Made by a program: the position numbers and the translations under genes
The notes under the pieces: model-generated
The model's input: only the letters and a program-made list of their open reading frames with translations
Database searches by the model: none
Told to the model about the DNA's origin: nothing
Origin: Desulfovibrio cuneatus DSM 11391
Lineage (GTDB): Bacteria > Desulfobacterota > Desulfovibrionia > Desulfovibrionales > Desulfovibrionaceae
NCBI RefSeq assembly: GCF_000430005.1
Contig: NZ_AUCY01000036.1
Span: 1-34,673 of the forward strand
Reading direction: 5' to 3'
DNA length: 34,673 nucleotides
Shown here: in pieces, positions 1 through 8,800 of the stretch
Layout: each line of letters opens with the position of its first letter
Numbering within the stretch: the stretch's first letter is position 1

Positions 1-10
1 TAAATAAAGA

Positions 11-46
11 GAACAGAGGAATGGTGTGGCGCTTGCGCCGCAAAAA
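11..46 (-). repeat. Hairpin repeat module, GCGCAAGCGC type
   Basis: Read on the minus strand this block is a GGCGC-AA-GCGCC hairpin followed by a conserved CACACCATTCCTCTGTTCT tail. The same module occurs on the plus strand near 31149-31206 and 31474-31530. Here it lies just downstream of the adenylate cyclase stop, so it could aid transcript ending, but no clean U-tract directly follows the stem. Confidence 0.7.
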
Positions 47-77
47 CACTCCTCTTCTTCCCCTCTCCCCTCTAAAA

Positions 78-2273
78 TTACTTCGTATGCATCACCCACA
101 CCCCGTTCCAGTCTTTAGGGGGTGCAAGCAGCAGTTGCTGCAAGCGGTTTGCATACAGGGTATACAGGGGCAAATCCGGGTGGGCCTGGCGCAAGGCACC
201 CACAAGAACGGAAGCCTGGGAGAAATTCCCCTGGGAATACAACTGGCGGGCTTGTTCCCATTTCTGGAGTTCTTGTTCCCGCTTGTTCATCTCTTCAAGG
301 GAAATAACGGTAAACACATCCACTGCCATCTTTTTGCCTTTCACTGTCAGGGTGTCCAGGTGCTGGAAGCCGAACAGGTCGTGGCAGGCCCGGCGGGTTT
401 CACCGCTAATGACAATGGCTGTGCCATATACAGAACACAATGCTTCCAGGCGGGAAGTCAAGTTTACGGCGTCGCCAATAAGGGTATAGTTTTGCAGGTC
501 GCTGGAACCCATGTTGCCCACGTAGGCTTTGCCAGTATGAATGCCAATGCCCATGGCGACATTCAGGCCAAATTCTGCTTCAATGTGTTTGTTTAAAATG
601 GGCATTTGCTCCAGCATATTCATGCCTGTCTGCACCGCCAGCACAGGGTGGTTTGGCACGGTGAGGGGGGCATTCCAGAATGCCATAAGGGCGTCGCCAA
701 TAAACTTGTCCAGGGTGCCGGAATGGTCGCGCACAATGGATGTCATGTGGGTGAAATAGCGGTTCAGGAACTGCACTGTTTGCTGCGGTGTCAGCCCTTC
801 TGCAATGGAGGTGAAGCGGCGAATATCCGTGAACATGATGCTCAGTTCCCGCTCTTCTCCTGCCATGAGGTCGCCATCAAAATGCATTATCTGTTTCACC
901 ACTTCAGGGGAAACATAGCGGGAGAATGTGGCCCGCAAAAGAACCTTTTGCCGCTCTTCATACCAAAAACGCAAGGTAAGCAGCACGCCCCCCTGGGTTA
1001 CAATGATGAGCAAGGTATACACAGGGGAAATAAAAATCCCCCTGGTAAACAGGGTATGTGCGCCATAGAGCGAGAGAAACACCAGAATAAGGCCAACAGG
1101 AATGAACAGGCGGGGCCGGGCAAGGCAAAAGGCTGCGGCAGAAACCAGGCCGTATACCACAATCAGTAGCACCTGCGCGCCCGGTACCCACATAGGGGTA
1201 ATTATGGAACGGCCGGAAAGCACGGCATCAATAAAGGCGGCGTGCACTTCCACCCCGGGGTAAATGTTGTCCAGGGGGGTGGCGCGAATGTCTAGTAACC
1301 CAGGGGCGGAAGTACCTACAAACGCAATTTTGCCTTGAAGGGCCTCTTTTGGGTAAGTGCCTTGCAGCACGTCTGCGGCGCTTATATACGGGTAGGTTTT
1401 GCTCCCCCCGCGAAAGGGAATGAATGCCCTGCCGTCTGGCTGCACAGGAATGGTATAAGGGCCAATGCGCAGGCTTTCAAGGCCGTCGCCCACGCCCAGC
1501 AGCAGGGTGTTTTTACCAAGGGCCACCATCAGGGTGCGCAGGCCCAAGCTGGCATGCAGTTTGTCTTCCAGCATTGTCAGCAGGGGCAGGGTGCGCACCA
1601 CGCCGGATTGCCCAGGGGCCATGTTAATAAGCCCCACCTTGGCTTGCTCCCACATTACAGGCAAGGGAAAAGTGCCCCCTGTGGCGGTAAGTAGCCGGGT
1701 ACGAAAATCTGTAGCATTGGGCTTTTCAAGCAGGGCATAATTGACACCTGGGGGAATGGAGGTGCCTTCAGCGTTGGCTTCTGAAAATTTGGCATACGCC
1801 CCAAGCACAACAGGGGCACCCTGCAAAGAGTTGGCAAAAAGGGTGTCATAATTGCTCAGGGCTTTGGGCAGGCCGCTTACATCCACTTCCAGCCCGGTGT
1901 TTTCCTTAATTTCCTTAATCACGTAGTCAGGGGAGTGGTTGTCTGGCTCTGCCAGCAAAAGGTCAAGCCCCACGGCAGCGGTGCCGCCCTGCATAAGGTT
2001 TTGCACCAGCTTTGCCATAAGCAGCCGCGACCATGGCCACTGTCCAAACTGGGCCAGTGAAGCTTCATCAATATCGATAATAACTGGCACAGGGGAAGGT
2101 GTGCCCCCGCTGTGCATGGTGAGCAGAATGTCATAGGCCTTGTCGTCTAACAGGCGCATTTGGCGCGGCTGCACAATGTACAGGGCGGCTACGGCAACGG
2201 TAACTACCAGGCTCCAGGTGCCCAAAATGGCCCAGCGATTTTTCAAGCGGCGAAAAAAAGTAAATGATGGCAT
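78..2273 (-). CDS. CHASE2-domain adenylate cyclase (class III)
   Basis: Membrane-bound class III nucleotide cyclase of 731 aa, predicted to make cAMP from ATP in the cytoplasm in response to an extracytoplasmic signal. One N-terminal membrane helix (about residues 14-34) is followed by a periplasmic CHASE2 sensor (about 40-350), three closely spaced helices (about 365-435) and a cyclase domain (about 475-660). Seen motifs are FTDIRRFT (first metal Asp), KFIGDALMAFW (second metal Asp and adenine-selecting Lys) and IGDAVNLTSRLE (Asp, Asn and Arg of the active site). All catalytic positions are present, and the Lys/Asp pair favours ATP over GTP. The tail after 660 looks helical, TPR-like. I chose the internal ATG at 2273 because AGGAAG lies 6 bases upstream; a start at 2312 would add 13 residues without a ribosome site. 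The signal sensed is unknown. Confidence 0.9.
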   Translation of the reverse strand: MPSFTFFRRLKNRWAILGTWSLVVTVAVAALYIVQPRQMRLLDDKAYDILLTMHSGGTPSPVPVIIDIDEASLAQFGQWPWSRLLMAKLVQNLMQGGTAAVGLDLLLAEPDNHSPDYVIKEIKENTGLEVDVSGLPKALSNYDTLFANSLQGAPVVLGAYAKFSEANAEGTSIPPGVNYALLEKPNATDFRTRLLTATGGTFPLPVMWEQAKVGLINMAPGQSGVVRTLPLLTMLEDKLHASLGLRTLMVALGKNTLLLGVGDGLESLRIGPYTIPVQPDGRAFIPFRGGSKTYPYISAADVLQGTYPKEALQGKIAFVGTSAPGLLDIRATPLDNIYPGVEVHAAFIDAVLSGRSIITPMWVPGAQVLLIVVYGLVSAAAFCLARPRLFIPVGLILVFLSLYGAHTLFTRGIFISPVYTLLIIVTQGGVLLTLRFWYEERQKVLLRATFSRYVSPEVVKQIMHFDGDLMAGEERELSIMFTDIRRFTSIAEGLTPQQTVQFLNRYFTHMTSIVRDHSGTLDKFIGDALMAFWNAPLTVPNHPVLAVQTGMNMLEQMPILNKHIEAEFGLNVAMGIGIHTGKAYVGNMGSSDLQNYTLIGDAVNLTSRLEALCSVYGTAIVISGETRRACHDLFGFQHLDTLTVKGKKMAVDVFTVISLEEMNKREQELQKWEQARQLYSQGNFSQASVLVGALRQAHPDLPLYTLYANRLQQLLLAPPKDWNGVWVMHTK

Positions 2274-2420
2274 AGTGCTTCCTGTGGACGTGGCGTTGGC
2301 AAAGAGGTGCAAAAGGCAATACTGGCTTTTTGTGCCTTACCTGAATGCACAACCTACGAAATGCTCTCATGGGAAGCAAGCACTATCTGTGAATTTTGTG
2401 GCTGCTCGCTTAAAGCACAC

Positions 2421-2461
2421 AGCGTGCTCCTTGCCAGGTTAAGACTGGAAGGGAACACGCT
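2421..2461. repeat. Imperfect inverted repeat upstream of cyclase
   Basis: AGCGTGCTCC and GGGAACACGCT pair around an inner CTTGCCAG/CTGGAAGG stem, giving a 41-nt hairpin between the DinB-like gene and the cyclase. No T-run follows on either strand, so it is not a normal terminator. A fragment resembling the right end of the large hairpin family follows at about 2511-2536, ending on the DinB-like stop codon. Confidence 0.5.
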
Positions 2462-2533
2462 GCGTTAGGGAAACTCCAAGGGGGTTATTCTGCCACGCAT
2501 GGCTGAACACACGCTGAATAAATCAGCATTTTC

Positions 2534-3013
2534 CTAGTATAAGCCGGGCAGTCCTCGCTCACGCAGGCCCGCATCGCACGTGCCAAGGTGGTAGAAAACG
2601 TGCGTAGCCAGCAAGCCAATGGTAAAGGCATGGTCCAGTTCTTTGCCGGCTGCGTTTGAAAACCCAACGTTACGCTTAGTAAGGTCATTAAGCGTAAGGC
2701 GGGCAAGGTAGGCGTCTGCCCTGGTTTTGGCCTGGGTGGCAAATTCCTTAATGGCCTGCTTGCTGATAACCTCTGTGCCCTGCACTGTCAGGCCTACCAC
2801 TTCCCTGCTGCACAGGGGGGTAAAGGGGGCGTCGCCTTCCTGGTGGGTAAAATAGTCGTAGGCACCAAAGGTATGGGCCACTTGTTGCCACACTGGCCAG
2901 CCGCCAAAGGTGCTTGCCCACAGGTCGTCTGGGCATACGTCAACAAATTGCAAGAATAAACCGTGGGCGCGTTCAAAAGACTGGGCCAGGGCGGCTATTT
3001 GTGGGTTTGACAT
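2534..3013 (-). CDS. DinB-like four-helix protein
   Basis: A 159-aa soluble protein that looks like the DinB/YfiT four-helix-bundle family of putative metal-dependent enzymes. Visible features are the early WQQVAHTFGAYDYF helix carrying one histidine and a late HVFYHLG segment giving the H-x3-H pair, so the usual three-histidine metal site appears intact. Members include thiol transferases and many proteins of unknown role, and the substrate cannot be told here. The ATG at 3013 is preceded by AAGGAG at ideal spacing; the longer frame to 3082 has no such site. It is transcribed divergently from yraN with a 161-bp gap. The family call is by motif and length only. Confidence 0.7.
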   Translation of the reverse strand: MSNPQIAALAQSFERAHGLFLQFVDVCPDDLWASTFGGWPVWQQVAHTFGAYDYFTHQEGDAPFTPLCSREVVGLTVQGTEVISKQAIKEFATQAKTRADAYLARLTLNDLTKRNVGFSNAAGKELDHAFTIGLLATHVFYHLGTCDAGLRERGLPGLY

Positions 3014-3174
3014 GGGAAACTCCTTTTCGGTATGAAGAAAGCAGGGTATTGAAGTTGTCAGGGAATGCCCGGCTGTGTTCATAGCCAGCAGGACAACGAG
3101 AAATATTTTTTATACATAAGGCCTGTGTGGGCGGTGGCAATACTTTTGAATGCAGAAATAATCAGAGGGTGAAG

Positions 3175-3615
3175 ATGGACACACGCCAGCGCCGGAAAGT
3201 AGCGGGCCTTGTGGGGGAAGCAGGCGAAGCGGCTGCCCGCACCCTGCTGGAGCAGGGGGGCTATGGCATTTGCGCATGCAACTGGCGGCCTCAGGGGGTG
3301 CAGCAGGGGCTGGAGCTTGACCTGGTGGCCCGTAAAGGCGACACTCTGGTGTTTGTTGAGGTGAAAACCCGTAGCGTGCCGCAAGGTGGGGGCATTCCCC
3401 CGCTGGCTTCGTTCACCCCGGCCAAGCAGCGCAAAATGGTGCGTGCGGCCCAGGCCTACCTTGCCAGCCACAACCTGTGGCATTTGCCTTGCCGGTTTGA
3501 CCTTGTGTGCGTTACCCAAACCCCCAACACCCCACCAACTCTGGAGCATTTTTGTGATGTCATCTGCCTTGGGCACTCTTTGGATAGTGGCAACGCCGCT
3601 TGGCAACCCTGGTGA
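3175..3615 (+). CDS. yraN: YraN family nuclease-fold protein
   Basis: A 146-aa UPF0102/YraN protein with a restriction-endonuclease-like fold. The N-terminal GEAGEAAA helix, ELDLVAR (Asp49) and VFVEVKTR (Glu62-x-Lys64) match the family's D...ExK active-site pattern. Its cellular role is not established; relatives are often next to rsmI or rnhB, as here. The ATG at 3175 gives the standard N-terminus, while the upstream frame to 3127 adds non-family residues. The last 59 bases overlap the start of rsmI in another frame, so the two are probably translated from one message. Confidence 0.88.
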   Translation: MDTRQRRKVAGLVGEAGEAAARTLLEQGGYGICACNWRPQGVQQGLELDLVARKGDTLVFVEVKTRSVPQGGGIPPLASFTPAKQRKMVRAAQAYLASHNLWHLPCRFDLVCVTQTPNTPPTLEHFCDVICLGHSLDSGNAAWQPW

Positions 3616-4399
3616 CCTTTCCCCCCGCGCTAAAGAAACGCTGGAAGGAGCCACCCTTGTGCTGGCAGAAGACACCCGCCGGGCCGGGCAGCTTTTTGCC
3701 CGCTGTGGCATGAAGCACCACGGGTTCAGCAGTTTTCACGACCATAATGAGGAAGAACGCCTGCCCCGCGTGCTGGAAGCGCTGGAAAGTGGGCAACAGG
3801 TGGCGCTTATTTCCGACGCAGGCACGCCCCTGCTTTCCGACCCTGGCTTTCGCCTGGTGCGGGCCTGCCGGGGACGGGGCATACCCGTAAAGCCAGTGCC
3901 TGGGCCTTCAGCCCCGGTTACAGCCCTGTGTGCCAGTGGGTTGCCCCCGCTGCCCTTTGTGTTTTTGGGCTTTCCCCCGCGCAAAGAAGGGGAACGCGAA
4001 GCGTTTTTTGCCCCTTACGCCACCCTGCCCATTACCCTTATTTTTTTTGAACGCAAAGACCGCCTTGGGGAAACTTTGGGCACAGCCTATACCTTGCTGG
4101 GGGAGCGGGAGTTGTGCATTGCCCGCGAACTCACCAAAACATATGAAGAATTTATCCACCTGCCCCTTTCCCGCTATGCTGAACTCTCAGACGCTCTGCT
4201 GGGGGAGCTGACCATTCTGCTAGGCCCCCCTTGCCCTGGGGCCAGCCGCCACAGTGAAGAAGAAGTGCAGGCCCTTATTGCCAAAGAAGTGGCCCGTGGT
4301 GGCAAACCCAAAGAGGTAGCCCGGCGGGTGCAGTTGCAAATTATGGGCTGGAGCGCTAAGGATGTGTACAGGCTGATGCAAGAACCTCCATCCGCTTAG
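3557..4399 (+). CDS. rsmI: 16S rRNA 2'-O-methyltransferase RsmI
   Basis: A 280-aa SAM-dependent methyltransferase of the tetrapyrrole-methylase fold, which methylates the ribose of C1402 in 16S rRNA (E. coli numbering) at the ribosomal P site. Seen motifs: VATPLGNPGDLSPRA near the start, VLAEDTRRAG, the SAM-binding LISDAGTPLLSDPGFRLV and VPGPSAPVTAL, then the GGKPKEVARRV C-terminal region. Length fits the family. The ATG at 3557 lies inside the yraN end and begins exactly where the family begins; CTGGAG about 10 bases upstream can act as its ribosome site. Followed by a hairpin repeat and then smpB, so the three may form a small translation-related operon. Confidence 0.95.
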   Translation: MSSALGTLWIVATPLGNPGDLSPRAKETLEGATLVLAEDTRRAGQLFARCGMKHHGFSSFHDHNEEERLPRVLEALESGQQVALISDAGTPLLSDPGFRLVRACRGRGIPVKPVPGPSAPVTALCASGLPPLPFVFLGFPPRKEGEREAFFAPYATLPITLIFFERKDRLGETLGTAYTLLGERELCIARELTKTYEEFIHLPLSRYAELSDALLGELTILLGPPCPGASRHSEEEVQALIAKEVARGGKPKEVARRVQLQIMGWSAKDVYRLMQEPPSA

Positions 4400-4433
4400 G
4401 GAACACTCGTTTTTTACAGTCTGTATAATTAAT

Positions 4434-4490
4434 TGGGGAGGCCTGCCTCCCCAAACCCCACCGCCAAGGGCATGATGCCCTTGGAACCCC
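4434..4490. repeat. Double-hairpin repeat (family A, copy 1)
   Basis: Two perfect hairpins side by side: GGGGAGGC-ct-GCCTCCCC and CCAAGGGC-atg-GCCCTTGG types. The block recurs in inverted orientation at about 11658-11717 in front of pbpC. It sits between rsmI and smpB. There is no T-run, so it may stabilise or punctuate the transcript rather than end it. Confidence 0.75.
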
Positions 4491-4551
4491 CCAGTTGCGT
4501 TACAATCCACTGCCAGCACGCCCAAAGGGTGCCCGGTCCAAGCGAGAAGCC

Positions 4552-5013
4552 ATGAGCAAGAAAACCCCTTCCAACTTGATTGCCCAGAATAAAAAAGCCC
4601 GTCACTATTTTGAACTGCTGGAGTTTGTGGAAGCGGGTATTGTGCTTACCGGTTCAGAAATGAAAAGCATCCGCCTGGGTGCTGTGAACTTTCGCGATTC
4701 CTACGTTTCGTTTCGTGAAGGCGAGGCCTTTCTTATTGGCCTGCACATTGCCCCATACGCCAACGCAGGCTATTCCCAGCACGACCCGGACCGCGACCGT
4801 AAGCTTTTGCTGCATGCCAAGGAAATTGGCCGCCTTGCCCTGCAAATTGAACAGAAGGGCCTTAGCCTTGTGCCTGTAAATATGCACTTTACCCGCGGTA
4901 AGGTGAAGGTGGAACTGGCCGTTGGGCGCGGCAAAAAAATGCACGACCACCGCGAAACCTTGAAGCAGGCGGCGGCGTTGCGGGATGCGCAGCGCGAAAT
5001 GAGTAGCTTCTAG
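4552..5013 (+). CDS. smpB: SsrA-binding protein SmpB
   Basis: A 153-aa partner of tmRNA in trans-translation, which rescues stalled ribosomes. The sequence follows the family from the N-terminal NLIAQNKKARHYFELLE through GIVLTGSEMKSIRLG, the NFRDSYVSF strand, IAPYANAGYSQHDPDRDRKLLLH and the C-terminal GRGKKMHDHRETLK tail that lies in the mRNA channel. The ATG at 4552 gives the standard start; GAGAAG upstream is a modest ribosome site. The C-terminal tail is slightly short (ends REMSSF) but within range. No tmRNA gene is visible next to it, where many bacteria place it; the downstream space is filled by tandem repeats. Confidence 0.96.
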   Translation: MSKKTPSNLIAQNKKARHYFELLEFVEAGIVLTGSEMKSIRLGAVNFRDSYVSFREGEAFLIGLHIAPYANAGYSQHDPDRDRKLLLHAKEIGRLALQIEQKGLSLVPVNMHFTRGKVKVELAVGRGKKMHDHRETLKQAAALRDAQREMSSF

Positions 5014-5017
5014 TTTC

Positions 5018-5385
5018 CGCTCGGGCGTCGTAGAGATGAACAGCCAGCGTAGCTGTCTGTTCCCTCCGCCCTCGCTCCACGGCTCGCTACGCTCGCGACT
5101 GCCGTCGGCTTTAGGGATACAGCCCTGAACAGAAGAGTCCACTCCTGCTTCAAAAAAAGCTCATGCCTTGCCAAACAAAAAAACTGCACGTTTCCTTTCT
5201 TCGCTCGGGCGTCGTAGAGATGAACAGCCAGCGTAGCTGTCTGTTCCCTCCGCCCTCGCTCCACGGCTCGCTACGCTCGCGACTGTCGTCGGCTTTAGGG
5301 ATACAGCCCTGAACGGAAGAGTCCACTCCTGCTTCAAAAAAAGCTCATGCCTTGCCAAACAAAAAAACTGCACGTTTCTTTTCTT
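5018..5385. repeat. Two tandem 184-bp repeat units
   Basis: Units 5018-5201 and 5202-5385 are almost identical, with only a few substitutions, and begin CGCTCGGGCGTCGTAG. Each holds a CAGCCAGC/GCTGTCTG hairpin, a CGCTCCACGGCTCGCTACGC segment and, at the right end, the reverse complement of the GTTTGGCAAGGC-AGCTTTTTTTGAAGCAGGAG arm found in the large hairpin family at 22295 and 29455. The units start five bases after the smpB stop. Short chance ORFs cross them in every unit; I do not regard these as genes. Confidence 0.9.
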
Positions 5386-5488
5386 CGCTCCTGCGGCGGG
5401 GTTAGATGCTTCGGTGGCATAGCCACCTTCGCCCCGCCTCGTCGCTACACGGCTCGCTACGCTCGCGACTGCCGTCGGCTTTAGGGAA
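5386..5488. repeat. Diverged third unit with swapped hairpin
   Basis: The phase of the 184-bp array continues with CGCTCCTGCGG, but the interior is replaced: a GGTGGC-at-AGCCACC hairpin stands where units 1 and 2 carry CAGCCAGC/GCTGTCTG. The flanking ACGGCTCGCTACGCTCGCG and CTGCCGTCGGCTTTAGGG segments are retained. A fourth relative with yet another hairpin lies at 31885-31986. Confidence 0.75.
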
Positions 5489-5852
5489 GGCTTTGGCGTA
5501 GGGCTGTATTGGGCAACACCGGGCTTGGGGTGTAGGCCGTACCGGGCTTGGCAGTGGGTTCTGCCGTGTGCGGGTGGGGTGAAAAGAGGGGGGCCATATA
5601 TGCTCCTGCAAATTATAGTATCAATTTTTTCGCACTATGGGCGTATGCACCAATGGTGTCAATATTGTAGCCTTGGTGTCTGTTTTTTTCAGATGAATAT
5701 GTTGCTATGGCAGCAAAGTTCATGGCACAGGCACACGGTATTTTTTGCTGGGGTACTTGTTTATTGACGTGCTTTAGGTCATGAATGAGCAAAGCGTTTG
5801 CAGGTGTTTTTTCCGAACGTCTCATCCCATTTTTACCCTTGGCAGGTTGCTC
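5489..5852 (+). other. Gene-free leader region of alpha-2-macroglobulin
   Basis: About 360 bases between the repeat array and the macroglobulin start. It is more A+T-rich than its surroundings from about 5600 on and probably holds the promoter, but I could not pick a convincing -35/-10 pair. No supported ORF or RNA gene was seen. Confidence 0.4.
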
Positions 5853-8800
5853 ATGGCCCGCATTACTTCTGTTTTGGCACTGGCGTTGGTGTTGGTATGT
5901 GTTGGTGTTGTGGCGGCTGTTGCGGCGGTGCCCGCAGCCAAGCCCACGTTTTACACCATGCGGGCCATTGCCCCGGAAAATCATCAAGATTCCCTTTCCC
6001 TGATATTTGATATTGATGGCAAGGCCTGCAACGACGCTTATGGCTACCAGTGGTCCACGGTGTGCAACGCCCCTGCCATGCGTGAAGGTGTGGTGCCAAC
6101 CGTAACCATGACCCCCCCGCGTGAAGGCCAATGGGCGTGGGATGGGGAAACCCGCCTCATCTTTACCCCCCGGCAGCCGTGGCAACCGGATGAGCGCTTC
6201 AAGGTTGCTGTGGAAGCAGGCACCCTTGCCCCCAGGGTTCGGCTGGCAAGCAACACGGCCAGTGTGGCCACCCCCCCCCTGGCAGCGCGCATAGACAACA
6301 GCAATCTGGTTATTGACAGAAGCCCGCGCAGTTCGCACTGGGTTTCCTTCGACATGCGCTTTACCTACCCTGTGCCCACTGCCATTACGGGTAAAGACTT
6401 TACCATGCAGGTGGTGCCTTCGGGCAAGGGCCTTGCCCTTGGTGCGCCGGAACTGGTGTGGAATGCTGAACGCACTACGCTTACGGTTTCTGCCCCCATC
6501 ACTTCCCTGGCGGAGCAGCCGGGGGTGGTGGAATTTACGGCAAAAGGCTTGCCCGGCGTGTGGCGCTGGGAAAATGACAAGCGCACCATTCGTAAGGAAG
6601 CTGCCCGTGAAAGCGTGCGGGTGCCGGGAAAAATAGGTTTTCTGGAAACATCAGAGGTTGCGTTGCAGCTTGTGAGCAACGATAAACTGCAAAAAGAATA
6701 TCGCCTGAACCTGGGCTTTAACGTGCTTATGCGCCCTAAAGACGTGTTACAGTATGTGCAGGTGGTGCAACTGCCCCGGCTGCGCACCGCAGAAGCCCTT
6801 AACCCCACGGCCTGGACAGAGGCCCCTGTGCTGAGTGACGACGACCTGAAACGGGCCACCCCGCTGCGCCTTGAAGCGCTTACCCCGCAGGAAGAGCTAA
6901 GCAGCACCATACCCTTACGCATTACCCCGGAACCCGGCAGCTATATTGCCGTGGTAAAAGACCCCAAGCTGGCTTCCCCGGCAGGGTTGAGCCTTGGCAA
7001 AACACCTGCCAACGTGCTTGCTGTGCCGGAACGGGACGCCACGTTGAACTTTTTGCAGCCAGGCCATGTGCTGCCTCTTTCCAGCGACAAAAAGCTGGGG
7101 TTTGTGGGGTATGAGCTGGAAAGCGTCAACTGGCAGGTGTTCCACATGCGCCCGGAATTTCTCAACATAGTAGCTATGAGTAACCCGGGGTTGGACTGGA
7201 CTGTGTATGGCGCTAACCAGTATGCCACCATGGAAGAGGGCACCATTCCCCTGGCTTCCAGCAAGGAAGGCAAGCCGCAATTTGGCGTGCTGGACCTTGC
7301 CCCCCTGTTGCAGGGAGGGGAAAAAGGGGTGCTGCAAGTAAAGCTGGAGGGCATGCGGCGTAACGAAAAAGGGGAACTTGTACGGGGGGAGGACGAGCGC
7401 CGCTTCGTGCTGGTAACCGACCTTGGCCTTGTGCTGAAGCAGAATTTTTCCGGCGGGTACGATGTGTTTGCCTGCTCCCTTGCCAATGGCGCCGCCATGG
7501 AAGGGGTAACCCTTGAAGTGCTGGGGGCCAACGGCCTGCCCGTGCAGGAAGCCAAAACAGACAGCACAGGGCACAGCACCCTTGCCCCTATGCAAAACCT
7601 GAGCCCGGAACGGCAGCCCAGTGTGCTGGTGGCCCGCAAAGGGCAAGACATGGCTTACCTGCCCCTTGGCAGCACTAGCCTGGAAGTGGATTACAGCAAC
7701 TTTGCCACAGGCGGGCGCACGGGCATAGCCGGGCAAAGCCTTATGGCCCATGTGTTCAGCCAGCGCGGGCTGTTCCGCCCAGGGGAAACCATGCACTTTG
7801 GCGCGGTGGTGCGCAAAGGCGACTGGTCTGCCCTGCCGGAAGCAATGCCGTTGCGGGCCGTGCTACGCGACCCCACCGGGGCTACGGTACTGGACAAAAC
7901 CGTTACCGTGCCTGCCTCCGGGCTGGTGGAGGTTTCCTGGCAGTCTGCGGAATATTCCCCCACAGGCAACTATTGGTTTACCCTGCAATTACCGGGAGAT
8001 GACGAGGAAGCGCTGGCTTCCTGCATGGCAAAGCTGGAAGAATTTTTGCCAGACACCCTTGCCGTTTCCACAGCCTTTACCCCAAAGCTGCCCCGTGGCT
8101 GGCTGCGCGAACATGAAGTAACCGCCAACATTACCCTTACCAACCTGTTTGGCATGCCTGCGCCCCAGCGCCGGGTGGAAGGGCAACTGGCGGTCAGCCC
8201 TGGGCGTTTCGGCTTCCCAGGGTGGGAAAGTTATTCCTTTTTCCAGCAAACGGAAAATTTGCCCCTGCGGGAAGTGCCCCTGCCTGCCACCACTTCCAAT
8301 GATGAAGGCAAAGCCGCCTTTGCCCTGGACTTGCGCCCCTTTGCCGGGGGGGTAAGTGCCGTGGCACTGAACGTGCGCGGGTTTGAACCGGGTGGTGGCC
8401 GGGCCGTGGAAACAGAACACACCTTCCTTGTTTCCCAGCAGGAACGGGTGGTGGGCTACCGCACCCTTACCAACCTGCGCTTTGTGCCCCAGGGCAGGCA
8501 GGCCATGCTGGAACTGGTAAGCCTGAACAGTAACCTGGAACAGGTAGACCCCGGCCCGCTTACGGCAGTTACCTCTTCGCGCCGCTACATCAGCACGCTG
8601 ATGAATGACGGCGGCAAGCTGCGTAATGAATCGGTGCCGCAAGACACGGAAATTGCCCGCAGCCCTGTGGCGTTTTCCCTGCTGGAAGGCAAGCCGGAAG
8701 TCCGCTTCCCACTGGTCAGCACGGGCACCGGTGAACACGTGGTGCAGTTTTATGACGCCAGCAATACCCTTGTGTGTCAGGTGCCGTATTATGTGGCGGG

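Noticed and set aside
5014-5500. tmRNA gene beside smpB, or a CRISPR array
   Set aside because: The repeats are 184 bp with no short-repeat/unique-spacer pattern, and no tRNA-like ends or CCA-terminated acceptor arm were found.
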